Shown here one piece after another: positions 25,284-33,956 of a DNA stretch of 64,000 nt. The stretch's first letter is position 1, and every line of letters begins with the position of its first letter. The notes under the pieces are model-generated. The model was not told the origin of the DNA and did not search any database. It saw nothing but the letters and a program-made list of their open reading frames with translations. This DNA comes from Embleya hyalina (GTDB taxonomy: Bacteria; Actinomycetota; Actinomycetes; Streptomycetales; Streptomycetaceae), in the NCBI RefSeq assembly GCF_003967355.1, contig NZ_BIFH01000021.1, positions 154,103-218,102 of the forward strand, written 5' to 3'. The position numbers and the translations under genes are program-made.

Positions 25284-26696
25284 TTGTCCGAACACCAGGC
25301 ACCCGACGCACGATTCGCGCCGGACGGGCCGCACGAGCACGACATCATCGACCCGACCACCGAGGAGATCGTCGCCACCGTCGCGGCGACGTCCGCGGCC
25401 GAGGTGGACGCGGCGGTGGCCCGGGCCGGCCGGGCCGCGGAACAGTGGGCGGCCCGCGCTCCCGCCGACCGGGCCCGCCTGTTGCGCCGATTCGCCGTCG
25501 TGGTGGACGAACACCTGGAGGAACTGGCCCGATTGGAGGTCCGCGAGGCCGGCCACCCGATCGGCAACGCGCGTTGGGAGGCGGGCAACGTCCGCGACCT
25601 GCTCGACTACGCCGCGGGCGGAGCCGAGCGGCTGACCGGCCGGCAGATCCCGGTGGCCGGCGGCCTCGACGTCACCTTCCACGAACCGCTCGGCGTGGTC
25701 GCGGTGATCGCGCCGTGGAACTTCCCGATGCCGATCGCCGGCTGGGCCCTGGCCCCGGCGCTCGCGGCCGGCAACGCCGTCCTGCTCAAGCCCGCCGAGA
25801 CCACCCCGCTGACCGCGCTGCGGCTGGCCGAACTGGGCCTGGCGGCGGGGCTTCCGGAGGGACTGTTCCAGGTGCTGCCGGGCGCGGGGCCGGTGACCGG
25901 TCGGGCCATGGTGGAGCACCCGGGCGTGGCCAAGGTGGTGTTCACCGGCTCCACGGCCGTGGGCAGGGACATCATGGCCCGCTGCGCCGCAGGGCTGAAG
26001 CGGATCACGCTCGAACTCGGTGGCAAGAGCCCGAACATCGTCTTCGCCGACGCGGACGTGGCGGCCGCCGCGGCCGCCGCCCCGGGCGGATTCCTGGACA
26101 ACACCGGGCAGGACTGCTGTGCGCGCACTCGGATCCTGGTGCAGCGTCCGGTGTACGACCGGTTCCTGGAACTGCTCGAACCGGCGGTGCGGGCCTTCCG
26201 GGTCGGCGATCCGAACGATCCCGACACGCGGATGGGCCCGCTGATCTCCGCGGCCCACCGCGAGCGGGTGCGCTCATACGTGCGCGAGGACGCGCCGGCG
26301 GTGATCCGCGGCGAGGTGCCGGCCGGCAAGGGCTTCTGGTATCCGGCCACGGTGCTCGCTCCGGAGTCCGCGGCGGACCGTACCGCCGTCGAGGAGATCT
26401 TCGGCCCGGTGGCCGTCGTGTTGCCGTTCGAGGACGAGGCCGACGCGGTACGGCTCGCCAACGCCACCGCGTACGGCCTGTCCGGATCCCTGTGGACCCG
26501 CGACGTCGGGCGCGCGCTGCGCGTTTCGCGGGCCGTCCGGGCCGGGAACCTGTCGGTCAACTCGCACAGCAGTGTCCGGTATTCGACCCCCTTCGGCGGG
26601 TTCGGGCAATCGGGCCTGGGCCGCGAACTGGGCCCGGACGCCCTGGTCGCCTTCACCGAGACGAAGAACGTGTTCATCAGCACCGAGGAGAACTAA
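25284..26696 (+). CDS. NAD(P)-dependent aldehyde dehydrogenase
   Basis: A 470-residue ALDH-superfamily enzyme. It shows VVAVIAPWNFPMPIAGWALAPALAAGNAVLLKPAE (cofactor binding), VVFTGSTAVGRDIM, the general-base glutamate in ITLELGGKSPN, the catalytic cysteine in NTGQDCCARTR, and EEIFGPVAVVLPF. All key residues are present. Start TTG 25284 has GAGGA eight bases upstream; GTG 25269, overlapping the ligase stop, is the alternative. It follows the ligase by 11 bp and is followed directly by an SDR gene, so the three are one operon. Oxidation of a gamma-glutamyl aldehyde to the acid is the inferred reaction. Confidence 0.88.
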   Translation: MSEHQAPDARFAPDGPHEHDIIDPTTEEIVATVAATSAAEVDAAVARAGRAAEQWAARAPADRARLLRRFAVVVDEHLEELARLEVREAGHPIGNARWEAGNVRDLLDYAAGGAERLTGRQIPVAGGLDVTFHEPLGVVAVIAPWNFPMPIAGWALAPALAAGNAVLLKPAETTPLTALRLAELGLAAGLPEGLFQVLPGAGPVTGRAMVEHPGVAKVVFTGSTAVGRDIMARCAAGLKRITLELGGKSPNIVFADADVAAAAAAAPGGFLDNTGQDCCARTRILVQRPVYDRFLELLEPAVRAFRVGDPNDPDTRMGPLISAAHRERVRSYVREDAPAVIRGEVPAGKGFWYPATVLAPESAADRTAVEEIFGPVAVVLPFEDEADAVRLANATAYGLSGSLWTRDVGRALRVSRAVRAGNLSVNSHSSVRYSTPFGGFGQSGLGRELGPDALVAFTETKNVFISTEEN

Positions 26697-27482
26697 GTGA
26701 CCGAGCAGACCCCCGTGTGCCGCCGCCTGGTCGGCCGTACCGCCGTCGTCACCGGAGCGGGCAGCGGAATCGGCCTGGCCACCGCCCGGCGACTGGCCTC
26801 CGAGGGCGCCAACGTGGTGTGCGCCGACATCGACGAGGCGTCGGGCAAGGCCGCCGCCGCCGAGGTGGGCGGCCTGTTCGTCCGGGTCGACGTGACGAAC
26901 GAGGAACAGGTCGAGGCGCTGTTCAAGGCCGCGTTCGACGCCTACGGCTCGGTGGACGTCGCGTTCAACAACGCCGGCATCTCGCCGCCCGACGACGACT
27001 CGATCCTGACCACCGGCCTGGACGCCTGGCGCCGGGTTCAGGAGGTCAACCTGACCTCGGTGTTCCTGTGCTGCAAGGCCGCGTTGCCGTACATGCGCCG
27101 GCAGGGCCGCGGTTCGATCATCAACACCGCGTCGTTCGTCGCGGTGATGGGCGCGGCGACCTCGCAGATCTCCTACACCGCGTCCAAGGGCGGCGTGCTC
27201 GCGATGTCGCGCGAGTTGGGCGTGCAGTTCGCGCGCGAAGGCATCCGGGTCAACGCGCTGTGCCCGGGACCGGTGAACACCCCGCTGCTGAAGGAGTTGT
27301 TCGCCAAGGACCCCGAGCGCGCCGCGCGCCGCCTGGTGCACATCCCGGTGGGCCGGTTCGCCGAGCCCGAGGAACTGGCCGCCGCGGTCGCGTTCCTGGC
27401 CAGCGACGACGCGTCGTTCGTGAACGCGGCCGAGTTCCTGGTCGACGGCGGCATCGCGGGGGCGTACGTCACCCCGATGTAG
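26697..27482 (+). CDS. SDR-family oxidoreductase
   Basis: A 261-residue short-chain dehydrogenase with all catalytic residues. The glycine motif is VTGAGSGIGLA (about residues 19-29), acidic Asp in CADID points to NAD(H) preference, NNAG is at FNNAGIS, Ser in TASFVAV, and YxxxK in YTASKGG. The end reads EFLVDGGIAGAYVTPM. GTG 26697 follows the aldehyde dehydrogenase TAA with no gap. In this operon it is the candidate for oxidising the hydroxyl of gamma-glutamylethanolamide to the aldehyde used by the preceding enzyme. That step is inferred from gene content. Confidence 0.88.
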   Translation: MTEQTPVCRRLVGRTAVVTGAGSGIGLATARRLASEGANVVCADIDEASGKAAAAEVGGLFVRVDVTNEEQVEALFKAAFDAYGSVDVAFNNAGISPPDDDSILTTGLDAWRRVQEVNLTSVFLCCKAALPYMRRQGRGSIINTASFVAVMGAATSQISYTASKGGVLAMSRELGVQFAREGIRVNALCPGPVNTPLLKELFAKDPERAARRLVHIPVGRFAEPEELAAAVAFLASDDASFVNAAEFLVDGGIAGAYVTPM

Positions 27483-27502
27483 CCCCGGCCACACGCGGGT
27501 TC

Positions 27503-27547
27503 GCCGCCGCCGACCGTTCGCGCCGTACGCTCACGGTCGGCGGCGGC
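27503..27547. terminator. Terminator hairpin between SDR and IclR genes
   Basis: A perfect 15-bp stem (GCCGCCGCCGACCGT at 27503-27517 pairing with 27533-27547) and 15-nt loop lies between convergent genes and probably terminates both. Confidence 0.75.
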
Positions 27548-27557
27548 ATGTCGCACG

Positions 27558-28346
27558 TCAGCGTGCGATCGTCGCGATCTCCGCGAAGGGCGCGGCGTGG
27601 GTGGCCGCGAACGCCCGGTCGATTTCGAGGGCGGCGGACCGCAGCGGGCGGGCCGCGCGTTGTGCGTCGAAGGAACCGATGCGACCGGTGATACCGATCA
27701 TCCCGACCAACTCGCCGTCGGGAGCGTGCAGTCCGGTGGCCACACAGGAGTAGCCGAGCAGGCACTGCTCCTGCTCGATCGCGGTCCCGGTGTCCCGGAC
27801 CGTGTCGACCGCGGCGTCGAGCCGCGCCCACGAACCGGCGGCGTACCGGGTGAGCGGAGCCGGCGGGCGGGCGCGCAGGTGCTCGGCCAGTTCCGGCCGA
27901 CTCGCCATCAGCACCCGGCCGACGGCGGTGTTCGGGAAGGCGGCGCTGTCGATCGGCAGCGGCCAGCCGCCGCGCCGCACGTCCTGGGCCCGGTTGGCGC
28001 CGAACGCGGTGCCCACCAGGGTCAGGGCGGTCTCGGTGAACGTGGTGATCCAGACGATCTCCCCGGTGCGGGCGAAGAGATCCTGGACATGGGGAGTGCC
28101 GATGCGATGCAGGCCCTGCTGCGCCGCGGCACGCATGCCCAGATCCAGTAATCGGCTGCCGAGCCGATAACGGTGGCCGCAACGGTCCAACAATCTGCGG
28201 CGGACCAGGTCGTGTGCGATGCGTCGCACGGTCGGTTTGGGAATCGTGGTACGGCGGGTCAGTTCGGCCAGCGAAGCGGGGGTGCGCTGGGCGGCGACCG
28301 CGTCGAGTACCGCGATGACACGTCCGGTGACGGTGTGATCGTCCAT
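27558..28346 (-). CDS. IclR-family transcriptional regulator
   Basis: A 262-residue regulator. The N-terminal winged helix (about residues 5-70) reads VIAVLDAVAAQRTPASLAELTRRTTIPKPTVRRIAHDLVRRRLLD. The ligand-binding IclR domain follows, with the usual SAAFPNTAVGRVLMAS and GYSCVATGLHAPDGELVGMIGITG. A hydrophobic C-terminal helix, RSAALEIDRAFAATHAA, completes the fold. ATG 28346 begins the domain cleanly. It is not adjacent to an obvious target operon: it converges with the SDR and shares strand with a DUF1772 gene upstream. A palindrome about 44 bp upstream may be its autoregulatory site. Confidence 0.87.
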   Translation of the reverse strand: MDDHTVTGRVIAVLDAVAAQRTPASLAELTRRTTIPKPTVRRIAHDLVRRRLLDRCGHRYRLGSRLLDLGMRAAAQQGLHRIGTPHVQDLFARTGEIVWITTFTETALTLVGTAFGANRAQDVRRGGWPLPIDSAAFPNTAVGRVLMASRPELAEHLRARPPAPLTRYAAGSWARLDAAVDTVRDTGTAIEQEQCLLGYSCVATGLHAPDGELVGMIGITGRIGSFDAQRAARPLRSAALEIDRAFAATHAAPFAEIATIAR

Positions 28347-28389
28347 TGGCCCACTATGACCGCGCTTCGTCGTTGCCGCTCGGGTACCG

Positions 28390-28406
28390 GGGTCACTCAG
28401 TGACCC
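28390..28406. promoter_or_regulatory. 17-bp palindrome upstream of the IclR gene
   Basis: GGGTCACTCAGTGACCC has perfect 8-bp arms around a central C. It is 44 bp upstream of the IclR start, a likely autoregulatory operator. Confidence 0.5.
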
Positions 28407-28510
28407 GTCCGGCCGGTGTCCGAACACAGCGGGCCACACACTGCTTTCGTGGGCCGTCGCCGCACCGTGCGGGGGCGGGAGCCCTCGGCGGTGCCGCGCC
28501 GGGGTCGAGC

Positions 28511-29050
28511 TCAGACGCGGTTGCGGCGGTGCAGGCGCACGGCCTTGACCATGGCGAGGGCGGCGGCGGTGGAGAGGGCGGCGCGGATGCCGTTCCAGAT
28601 GTTCCAGGTGGTCTCGAAGTCGGTGCGGGTTGTGGTGGGGTCGGTGGTGCCGGCGTGGGCGAGCATCTGGTTGAGGGGGACGTTGATGCCGGAGGTGGTC
28701 AGGACGGTGGTGGTGTAGAGGGCGAGGGCGGCGAGGGCCCACTTCATGGCGGTGCCGCCGCCGAGTCGGCGGAGTTTCCAGGCGGCGACGGCGGGGGCGG
28801 CCATGGCGGCGGTGAAGACGGCGAAGAACAGGGGGTTCTCGATGCCGGTGTTGATGTCCCGCATGGTGGTCACGAAGTCGGCGTCGTCCTTGGTGCCGAG
28901 CCAGGGCATCACGGCCGCGGAGAAGGCGACGTAGGTGCCGGCCATCAGGGTGTTGGCGACGGCGCCGGCGGTGAGCCAGCGGCCGACGGCGGTGCGGGTG
29001 CGGGCCGTGGCGGTCGAGCCGGCGGCGAGGGTGTGGTCGATGGCGGCCAT
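28511..29050 (-). CDS. DUF1772 (anthrone oxygenase-like) membrane protein
   Basis: A 179-residue protein with four predicted membrane helices at about residues 25-47, 74-90, 100-118 and 155-170. The pattern VANTLMAGTYVAFSAAVMPWL, then DINTGIENPLFFAVF and LTTSGINVPLNQMLA, is characteristic of DUF1772, a family related to fungal anthrone oxygenases. FETTWNIWNGIRAALSTAAAL closes the domain. GGGAG lies six bases before ATG 29050. It is isolated, so its substrate is unknown. Many family members are annotated only as integral membrane proteins. Confidence 0.8.
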   Translation of the reverse strand: MAAIDHTLAAGSTATARTRTAVGRWLTAGAVANTLMAGTYVAFSAAVMPWLGTKDDADFVTTMRDINTGIENPLFFAVFTAAMAAPAVAAWKLRRLGGGTAMKWALAALALYTTTVLTTSGINVPLNQMLAHAGTTDPTTTRTDFETTWNIWNGIRAALSTAAALAMVKAVRLHRRNRV

Positions 29051-29184
29051 GGTGAACTCCCTGGTGGCGAGGCGGTGTCGGGTGTCGGGACGCCGGCTTT
29101 CGCGGTGCTCCGCGCTGCCGTTCCTTCCGACACCTCAAGATTCGCGGCTGCGCCGCCCCCGAACAACGATCGATCCCGGAACCG

Positions 29185-29194
29185 GGGTTAACCC
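29185..29194. promoter_or_regulatory. Small palindrome with duplicated GGGGTTA upstream of the DUF1772 gene
   Basis: GGGTTAACCC is symmetric, and GGGGTTA recurs 12 bp later. The site is about 135 bp before the DUF1772 start. It is a possible operator, but the evidence is thin. Confidence 0.25.
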
Positions 29195-29275
29195 AGGGGT
29201 TATCGATGCGGCCGAGGGCCGGGGCGTGGCCGAACGGCACCAGGCCCGACCCGGGAAGCCGTACCCCGTGTGTGC

Positions 29276-30277
29276 TCAGCTCCTCGGCGCGCCGGTGCTG
29301 GTGCGGACGACCAGTTCGGGGTGCAGCAGGTGGCGGGCGGCCCGGGTGCGTTCGCCGCGCAGGCGTTGGAGCAGGGTCTCGGTGGCGAGCCGGCCCATCT
29401 CCTCCCTCGGCTGGTTGATCGTGGTCAGCCCGATGTGCCGGAGCCCGGCCAGGTGGGTGTTGTCGTAGCCGATCACCGACACGTCCTGGGGCACCCGGAC
29501 GCCCGCCTCGGACAACTCGCCGATGATGCCGACCGCGTTGAAGTCGTTGGCCGCGACGATCGCGGTCGGGAGCGTGTCGCCGGCCAGGAGGGCGCGGGCG
29601 GCCTCGGCCCCGCCGATGTCGGTGTACTCGCTCGGCACCACGCGCAGATGGCGGGACAACGCCAGTCGCCGCATCGCCTGTTCGTAGCCCCGGCGACGGA
29701 CCGACGACTGCGAGCCGCCACCGCCGTCCACGTGCACGATGTCGCGGTGGCCGAGCGCGGCCAGATGCTCGACGGCCAGCGCCGATCCGGTGGCACCGTC
29801 GTCGTTGACCGTGTCCACGTGCCCCGCCCGGACGCTGCGGGCGACCAGGACGGTGGGCACCTGGGAGGCGGCCTCCTCGATCGCCGCGGTCTCCACCACG
29901 GGGCCGAGCAGGAGCAGGCCGGCCGGGCGGAACTGGAGCAGGCGCTCGACGCTGCGGCGCTCGTGCGCGGGTCGGCGGCCACCGGTGCCCAGGATGATCT
30001 CCATGCCGTTGTCGTGCGCGGCGGCCTCGACGCCGTCGACCACCTCGGCGAAGTACGGGTTGTGCAGGTCGGAGATCATCACGCCGAGCGTGCCGCTGTT
30101 GCCCGTGGCCAGCGTGCGGGCGTTGAGGTTGGGGCGGTAGCCCAACTCGCGGGCGGCGGCGAGCACGGCCCGGCGCCGGCCCTCGCTGACCTTGGGCGAG
30201 TCGCGCATCACCAACGACACGAGGGAGCGGGAGACCCCGGCGCGGGCGGCGACGTCCTCGAGGGTGGGACCGGACAC
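29276..30277 (-). CDS. LacI-family repressor of the inositol regulon
   Basis: A 333-residue regulator. The N-terminal HTH and hinge read PTLEDVAARAGVSRSLVSLVMRDSPKVSEGRRRAVLAAARELGYRPNLNARTLA (residues 4-57). The ribose-binding-protein-like domain follows, with GVMISDLHNPYFAEVVDGVE, GHRDIVHVDGG and TAIVAANDFNAVGIIGELSEAG. It is divergent from iolG, and the 557-bp region between them carries several TTGGAGCGCTCCAA palindromes, the classic LacI/GalR operator form (CG centre). It probably represses the inositol genes and itself. The inducer is presumably inositol or a derivative. Confidence 0.88.
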   Translation of the reverse strand: MSGPTLEDVAARAGVSRSLVSLVMRDSPKVSEGRRRAVLAAARELGYRPNLNARTLATGNSGTLGVMISDLHNPYFAEVVDGVEAAAHDNGMEIILGTGGRRPAHERRSVERLLQFRPAGLLLLGPVVETAAIEEAASQVPTVLVARSVRAGHVDTVNDDGATGSALAVEHLAALGHRDIVHVDGGGGSQSSVRRRGYEQAMRRLALSRHLRVVPSEYTDIGGAEAARALLAGDTLPTAIVAANDFNAVGIIGELSEAGVRVPQDVSVIGYDNTHLAGLRHIGLTTINQPREEMGRLATETLLQRLRGERTRAARHLLHPELVVRTSTGAPRS

Positions 30278-30530
30278 TGATGCTCACCTTTCTCCCGGAT
30301 GCGGCGTCGTCGATCCGACGGCGCGCCGTCGGCCGGCTTGTGGCGTCGACGCGTGGCGACGACTCGACGACGTCGACGTCACGATGGGAGCGCGACCCGC
30401 ACAACCGCGCCCCGTCCACCCGGCGTCCGAACCTCGGCGCCGTGATCCCCACGATCCCCACACGGCCGGGCCCGGCCACACCGGGACCCGCGACCGACAA
30501 CCTGAACCGAAGATACACGCTTGGAGCGCT

Positions 30531-30560
30531 CCAATGAATGGAGCGCTCCACTCCGATCGG
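30531..30560. promoter_or_regulatory. Tandem LacI operators near the lacI start
   Basis: TTGGAGCGCTCCAA (30531-30544, perfect 14-bp palindrome) is followed by TGGAGCGCTCCA (30549-30560), giving two adjacent dimer sites about 250 bp upstream of the lacI-type start. Confidence 0.78.
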
Positions 30561-30696
30561 GCCCGGGCCGCCGCGACCGACCCGACGAATGGCTGTAATG
30601 CCCACCGATCCGGGTGTGTCGACGACGTTCGGTCAACGTGGCGGGTGACCCTTGACATGCTCGGACGGCGAGTATCAGTCTTGGGGCGTTCTCGGA

Positions 30697-30760
30697 TTGG
30701 AGCGCTCCAAATAGTGGAACGCGCCAACACACGGAGTGCTCCGACGCACGGATCGCTCCG
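30697..30760. promoter_or_regulatory. LacI operator cluster in the iolG promoter
   Basis: A perfect TTGGAGCGCTCCAA lies at 30697-30710. It is followed by degenerate copies: TGGAACGCGCCA (30715-30726), CGGAGTGCTCCG (30732-30743) and CGGATCGCTCCG (30749-30760). The spacing of about 17 bp puts successive sites on neighbouring helical faces before the iolG start at 30835. Confidence 0.7.
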
Positions 30761-30834
30761 TCGGGCGGACCCGGGGAGGCTCCTCGATCGGCTCGACTGC
30801 CAAGTTCCACCTGCCCACTGGAGAAATGAATCTG

Positions 30835-31869
30835 ATGCGTATCGGAGTCGCAGGCGTGGGGCGGATCGGCGCGATGCACGCGCGCAACCTCACCGACCTG
30901 GAGACGGTCGACAAGCTCGTCCTGTTCGATCCCCAACCGGGACGCGCGGACACCCTCGCCCGGGAGATCGGCGCCGAGGCGGTCGCCGACCTCGACACCC
31001 TGCTCCGCGAGGTGGACGGGGTCGTGGTGGCCACGCCCACCGACACCCACCCGGAGATGGTGCGGCGCACCGTCGCCGCCGGCGTCCCGACGCTGTGCGA
31101 GAAGCCGATCGCCTCGGACGTGCCGGCGATGCGCGCGCTGATCGCCGAGGTGGAGGCGAGCGGGGTCCCGGTGCTGGTCGGCTTCCAGCGCCGGTTCGAC
31201 CCGGCGGTGGTCGAGTTGAAGCGACGCCTGGACGCGGGTGAGACGGGTACGCCGTACCTGGTCCGCGCGGTCGGTCAGGATGCCGCGCCGCCCGACTTCG
31301 GCTACCTGCCCGCGTCCGGCGGGATCTTCCGCGACCTGCTGATCCACGACCTGGACGCGGTGCCGTGGCTGATCGGCGAACCCGTGGTCGAGGTGTACGC
31401 CAGTGGATCGGTGCTGGTCGACCAGGCGTTCGCGGACGCCGACGACGTGGACAACGCGGTCGTCGTGCTGCGCTTCGCCGGCGGGGCGCACGCGGTGCTC
31501 ACCGGCGGGCGGCACGACCCGGCGGGATACGACCACCGGATCGAGGTACTGGGCTCGGTCCAGTCGCTCGCGGTGGGTCTGGACCCGCGCACCCCGCTGA
31601 CCTCCCTGGAGGAGGGCGGACCGCAGGCCGGGCCGGACGCCTATCCGGGCTTCCCGGAGCGCTTCGCCCGGGCGTACGGCAACGAGATGCGGGTGTTCGT
31701 CGAGGTGGTCGCCGGACGGATGGCCAACCCGTCGCCGGTGCGCGACTCGCTGGGCAGCCTGATCCTGGCCGAGGCCTGCGAGCGGTCGCGGCGCGAGGGG
31801 CGCCCGGTGGTCCCGGAGCCGTCGGCCGGCGGCCCGGCGGTGACGGCGGTCGGGGAGGCGTCGTCGTGA
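30835..31869 (+). CDS. iolG: Inositol 2-dehydrogenase
   Basis: A 344-residue Gfo/Idh/MocA oxidoreductase that oxidises myo-inositol to 2-keto-myo-inositol with NAD. It opens MRIGVAGVGRIGAMHARNL, the Rossmann motif of IolG. The family lysine is in CEKPIASD, and the substrate-domain residues FGYLPASGGIFRDLLIHDLDAVPWL carry the conserved D-x-x-x-H-D pattern. ATG 30835 is ten bases after GGAGA; ATG 30826 is an alternative. The last codons overlap the next GTG (GTGA). It is the first gene of a plus-strand inositol cluster under LacI control. Confidence 0.9.
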   Translation: MRIGVAGVGRIGAMHARNLTDLETVDKLVLFDPQPGRADTLAREIGAEAVADLDTLLREVDGVVVATPTDTHPEMVRRTVAAGVPTLCEKPIASDVPAMRALIAEVEASGVPVLVGFQRRFDPAVVELKRRLDAGETGTPYLVRAVGQDAAPPDFGYLPASGGIFRDLLIHDLDAVPWLIGEPVVEVYASGSVLVDQAFADADDVDNAVVVLRFAGGAHAVLTGGRHDPAGYDHRIEVLGSVQSLAVGLDPRTPLTSLEEGGPQAGPDAYPGFPERFARAYGNEMRVFVEVVAGRMANPSPVRDSLGSLILAEACERSRREGRPVVPEPSAGGPAVTAVGEASS

Positions 31870-32753
31870 GCGCCCCCGCGGGAGCCGACCTGCGGCTCGC
31901 GGGCGCGCCGATCACGTGGGGGGTGTGCGAGGTGCCCGGCTGGGGCCCGATGCTCCCGGTGGACACCGTGCTCGGCGAGATGGCCGAACTCGGCCTGACC
32001 GCGACCGAACTGGGCCCGCCCGGCTACCTGCCGGACGACCCCGCCGCGCTCAAGGGCGTGTTGGCCGGCCACGGCCTGACCCTGGTCGGTTCGTTCGCCG
32101 CCCTCGTCCTGCACGACCCGCACCGCCTGGCGCGGACGCTGACCGCCGCCGCACACACCGCCGAACTGATCGCCGCGGCCGGCGGCGAGGTATTGGTGCT
32201 GGCCGCCGCCACCGGTCTGGACGGCTACGACACCCGACCGGGGTTGTCCGACGCGGAGTGGGGGCAACTGATCGCCACCGCCGAGGAGATCGGCCGGATC
32301 GCGGCCGGTCGCGGCCTGCGCGCCACGCTGCACCCGCACGTCGGCACCCACGTGGAGAACGCGGCGGAGGTCGAACGTTTCCTCCGGGACAGCACCCTGC
32401 CGCTGTGCCTGGACACCGGCCACCTGCTGATCGGCGGCACCGACCCGCTCGACCTGGTCCGCCGGCACCCCGACCGGATCGGGCACGTGCACCTGAAGGA
32501 CGTGCACGCGGACACCGCCGCGCTGGTGCGGTCCGGCGCGCTGACCTACGCCGAGGCGGTCGGCCGCGGCATATACCGCCCGATCGGCGAGGGCGACGTC
32601 CCGGTCGCCGAGATAGTGGCGACGCTGCGCGCGGCGGGCTATCGGAACTGGTACGTCCTCGAACAGGACATGCGCCTCGGCGACGACCCGGCCGACGCGG
32701 ACCTGCCGCGCCGGGACACCGCGCGCGGCCTGGCCCACCTGCGCGGCGACTGA
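31866..32753 (+). CDS. iolE: Sugar phosphate isomerase/epimerase family protein, inosose dehydratase-like (IolE)
   Basis: A 295-residue TIM-barrel protein of the AP-endonuclease-2 fold. PITWGVCEVPGWGPMLP, ELGLTATELGPPGYLPDD, TLHPHVGTHVENAAEVERFL, LCLDTGHLLIGGTDP and IGHVHLKDVHAD carry the metal-binding His/Glu/Asp residues expected of IolE-type inosose dehydratases. The final segment, REIDVPVAEIVATLRAAGYRNWYVLEQD-like, is also family-typical. GTG 31866 overlaps the iolG stop. The reaction would dehydrate 2-keto-myo-inositol to the diketone used by IolD. Another isomerase of the same superfamily (IolH or IolI) is the main alternative. Confidence 0.78.
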   Translation: MSAPAGADLRLAGAPITWGVCEVPGWGPMLPVDTVLGEMAELGLTATELGPPGYLPDDPAALKGVLAGHGLTLVGSFAALVLHDPHRLARTLTAAAHTAELIAAAGGEVLVLAAATGLDGYDTRPGLSDAEWGQLIATAEEIGRIAAGRGLRATLHPHVGTHVENAAEVERFLRDSTLPLCLDTGHLLIGGTDPLDLVRRHPDRIGHVHLKDVHADTAALVRSGALTYAEAVGRGIYRPIGEGDVPVAEIVATLRAAGYRNWYVLEQDMRLGDDPADADLPRRDTARGLAHLRGD

Positions 32754-32960
32754 CCGGTGGGCGCCGGGCGCGGCGCGGTGGGCGGATTCGCTCGCCCCGT
32801 CGGGGTACGACACACCTACCGGGCCGGGCGTCCGGCACGCCGCGCACGGTACCCACGCCGCACACATCACGCACGTCACGCACTCGTCGCCGCCAGGCAC
32901 CCGACCCTCATCCTCATCACCTCCCCCGAACGTCCCGAACGTCCTGACGAGGAGTATTCG

Positions 32961-33956
32961 ATGCCCCGACGTTCCCTCGGATTCGCCGCAGCCATCGGCG
33001 TGTCCGCACTCGTCCTCGCCGCCTGCAGCAGTCCCTCCGGTTCGGACCCGGACACCAAGAACACCGCGAACAGCGCCCCGACGGTCGCGGCCAAGGGCAA
33101 CAACACGGTGGCCGTGATCACCCACGGCTCGGCCGGTGACGCGTTCTGGAGCGTCGTCCAGAACGGCGCGCAGGACGCCGGCAGGAAGCTGGGCGTCGAC
33201 GTCCAGTACCAGGGCAACGGCGACCCGGCCGGCCAGGCCCGGTTGATCGACAACGCGGTCACCCAGGGGGTGGGCGGGATCGTGGTCTCGATGGCCAACC
33301 CGGACGCGCTGGCCAACTCGATCAAGGCGGCCACCGCCAAGGGCATCCCGGTGATCACCATCAACTCGGGGCAGAGCAGGTCCGCCGAGTTCGGCGCCAT
33401 CGCGCACGTCGGCCAGGACGAGTCGATCGCCGGCGAGGCGGCCGGCGCCAAGCTCAAGCAGGCGGGTCGGACCAAGATGTTGTGCGTCATCCACGAGGCG
33501 GGCAACATCGGCCTGAACCAGAGATGCGACGGTGCCAAGGCCGGCTTCGGCGGCGCGACGCAGACCCTCCAGGTCGACATCGGCAACCCCACCGACACCC
33601 AGGCCCGGATCCGCGGCGCGCTCCAGTCCGACTCCTCGATCGACGCCGTGCTCGCGCTCAACCCGCAGGTCGCCGCGGTCACCGTCGGCGCGGTCGGCGA
33701 CGCGAACTCCAAGGCGCAGATCGCCACGTTCGACCTCAACCCGGACGTGGTCACCGCGATCAAGGGCGGCAAGATCGTCTTCGCGGTGGACCAGCAGCAA
33801 TACCTCCAGGGCTACCTGCCGGTGACGATGATCAAGCTGTACCGGGACAACGCCAACACCGTCGGCGGCGGCAAGCCGGTGCTGACCGGCCCCGGATTCG
33901 TCGACAGGAACAACGTCGACGCGGTGGCCGGATACGCACAGCGGGGGACGAGATGA
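32961..33956 (+). CDS. Sugar ABC transporter substrate-binding lipoprotein
   Basis: A 331-residue exported lipoprotein. The signal peptide ends in lipobox LAAC (Cys at about residue 22). The mature protein is a periplasmic-binding-protein type 1 (RbsB/IbpA-like): [67 protein letters not shown], and [25 protein letters not shown] precedes ATG 32961. The 207-bp gap after the IolE-like gene may hold a promoter. Its TGA overlaps the permease ATG. Myo-inositol is the probable ligand, inferred from the surrounding catabolic genes. Confidence 0.87.
   Translation: MPRRSLGFAAAIGVSALVLAACSSPSGSDPDTKNTANSAPTVAAKGNNTVAVITHGSAGDAFWSVVQNGAQDAGRKLGVDVQYQGNGDPAGQARLIDNAVTQGVGGIVVSMANPDALANSIKAATAKGIPVITINSGQSRSAEFGAIAHVGQDESIAGEAAGAKLKQAGRTKMLCVIHEAGNIGLNQRCDGAKAGFGGATQTLQVDIGNPTDTQARIRGALQSDSSIDAVLALNPQVAAVTVGAVGDANSKAQIATFDLNPDVVTAIKGGKIVFAVDQQQYLQGYLPVTMIKLYRDNANTVGGGKPVLTGPGFVDRNNVDAVAGYAQRGTR

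Noticed and set aside
27558-30605. A 1,015-residue minus-strand frame appearing to fuse the LacI-side region, DUF1772 shadow and IclR gene
   Set aside because: Only its C-terminal 262 residues are the real IclR protein, starting at 28346; the rest is an out-of-frame shadow of the DUF1772 and LacI genes.
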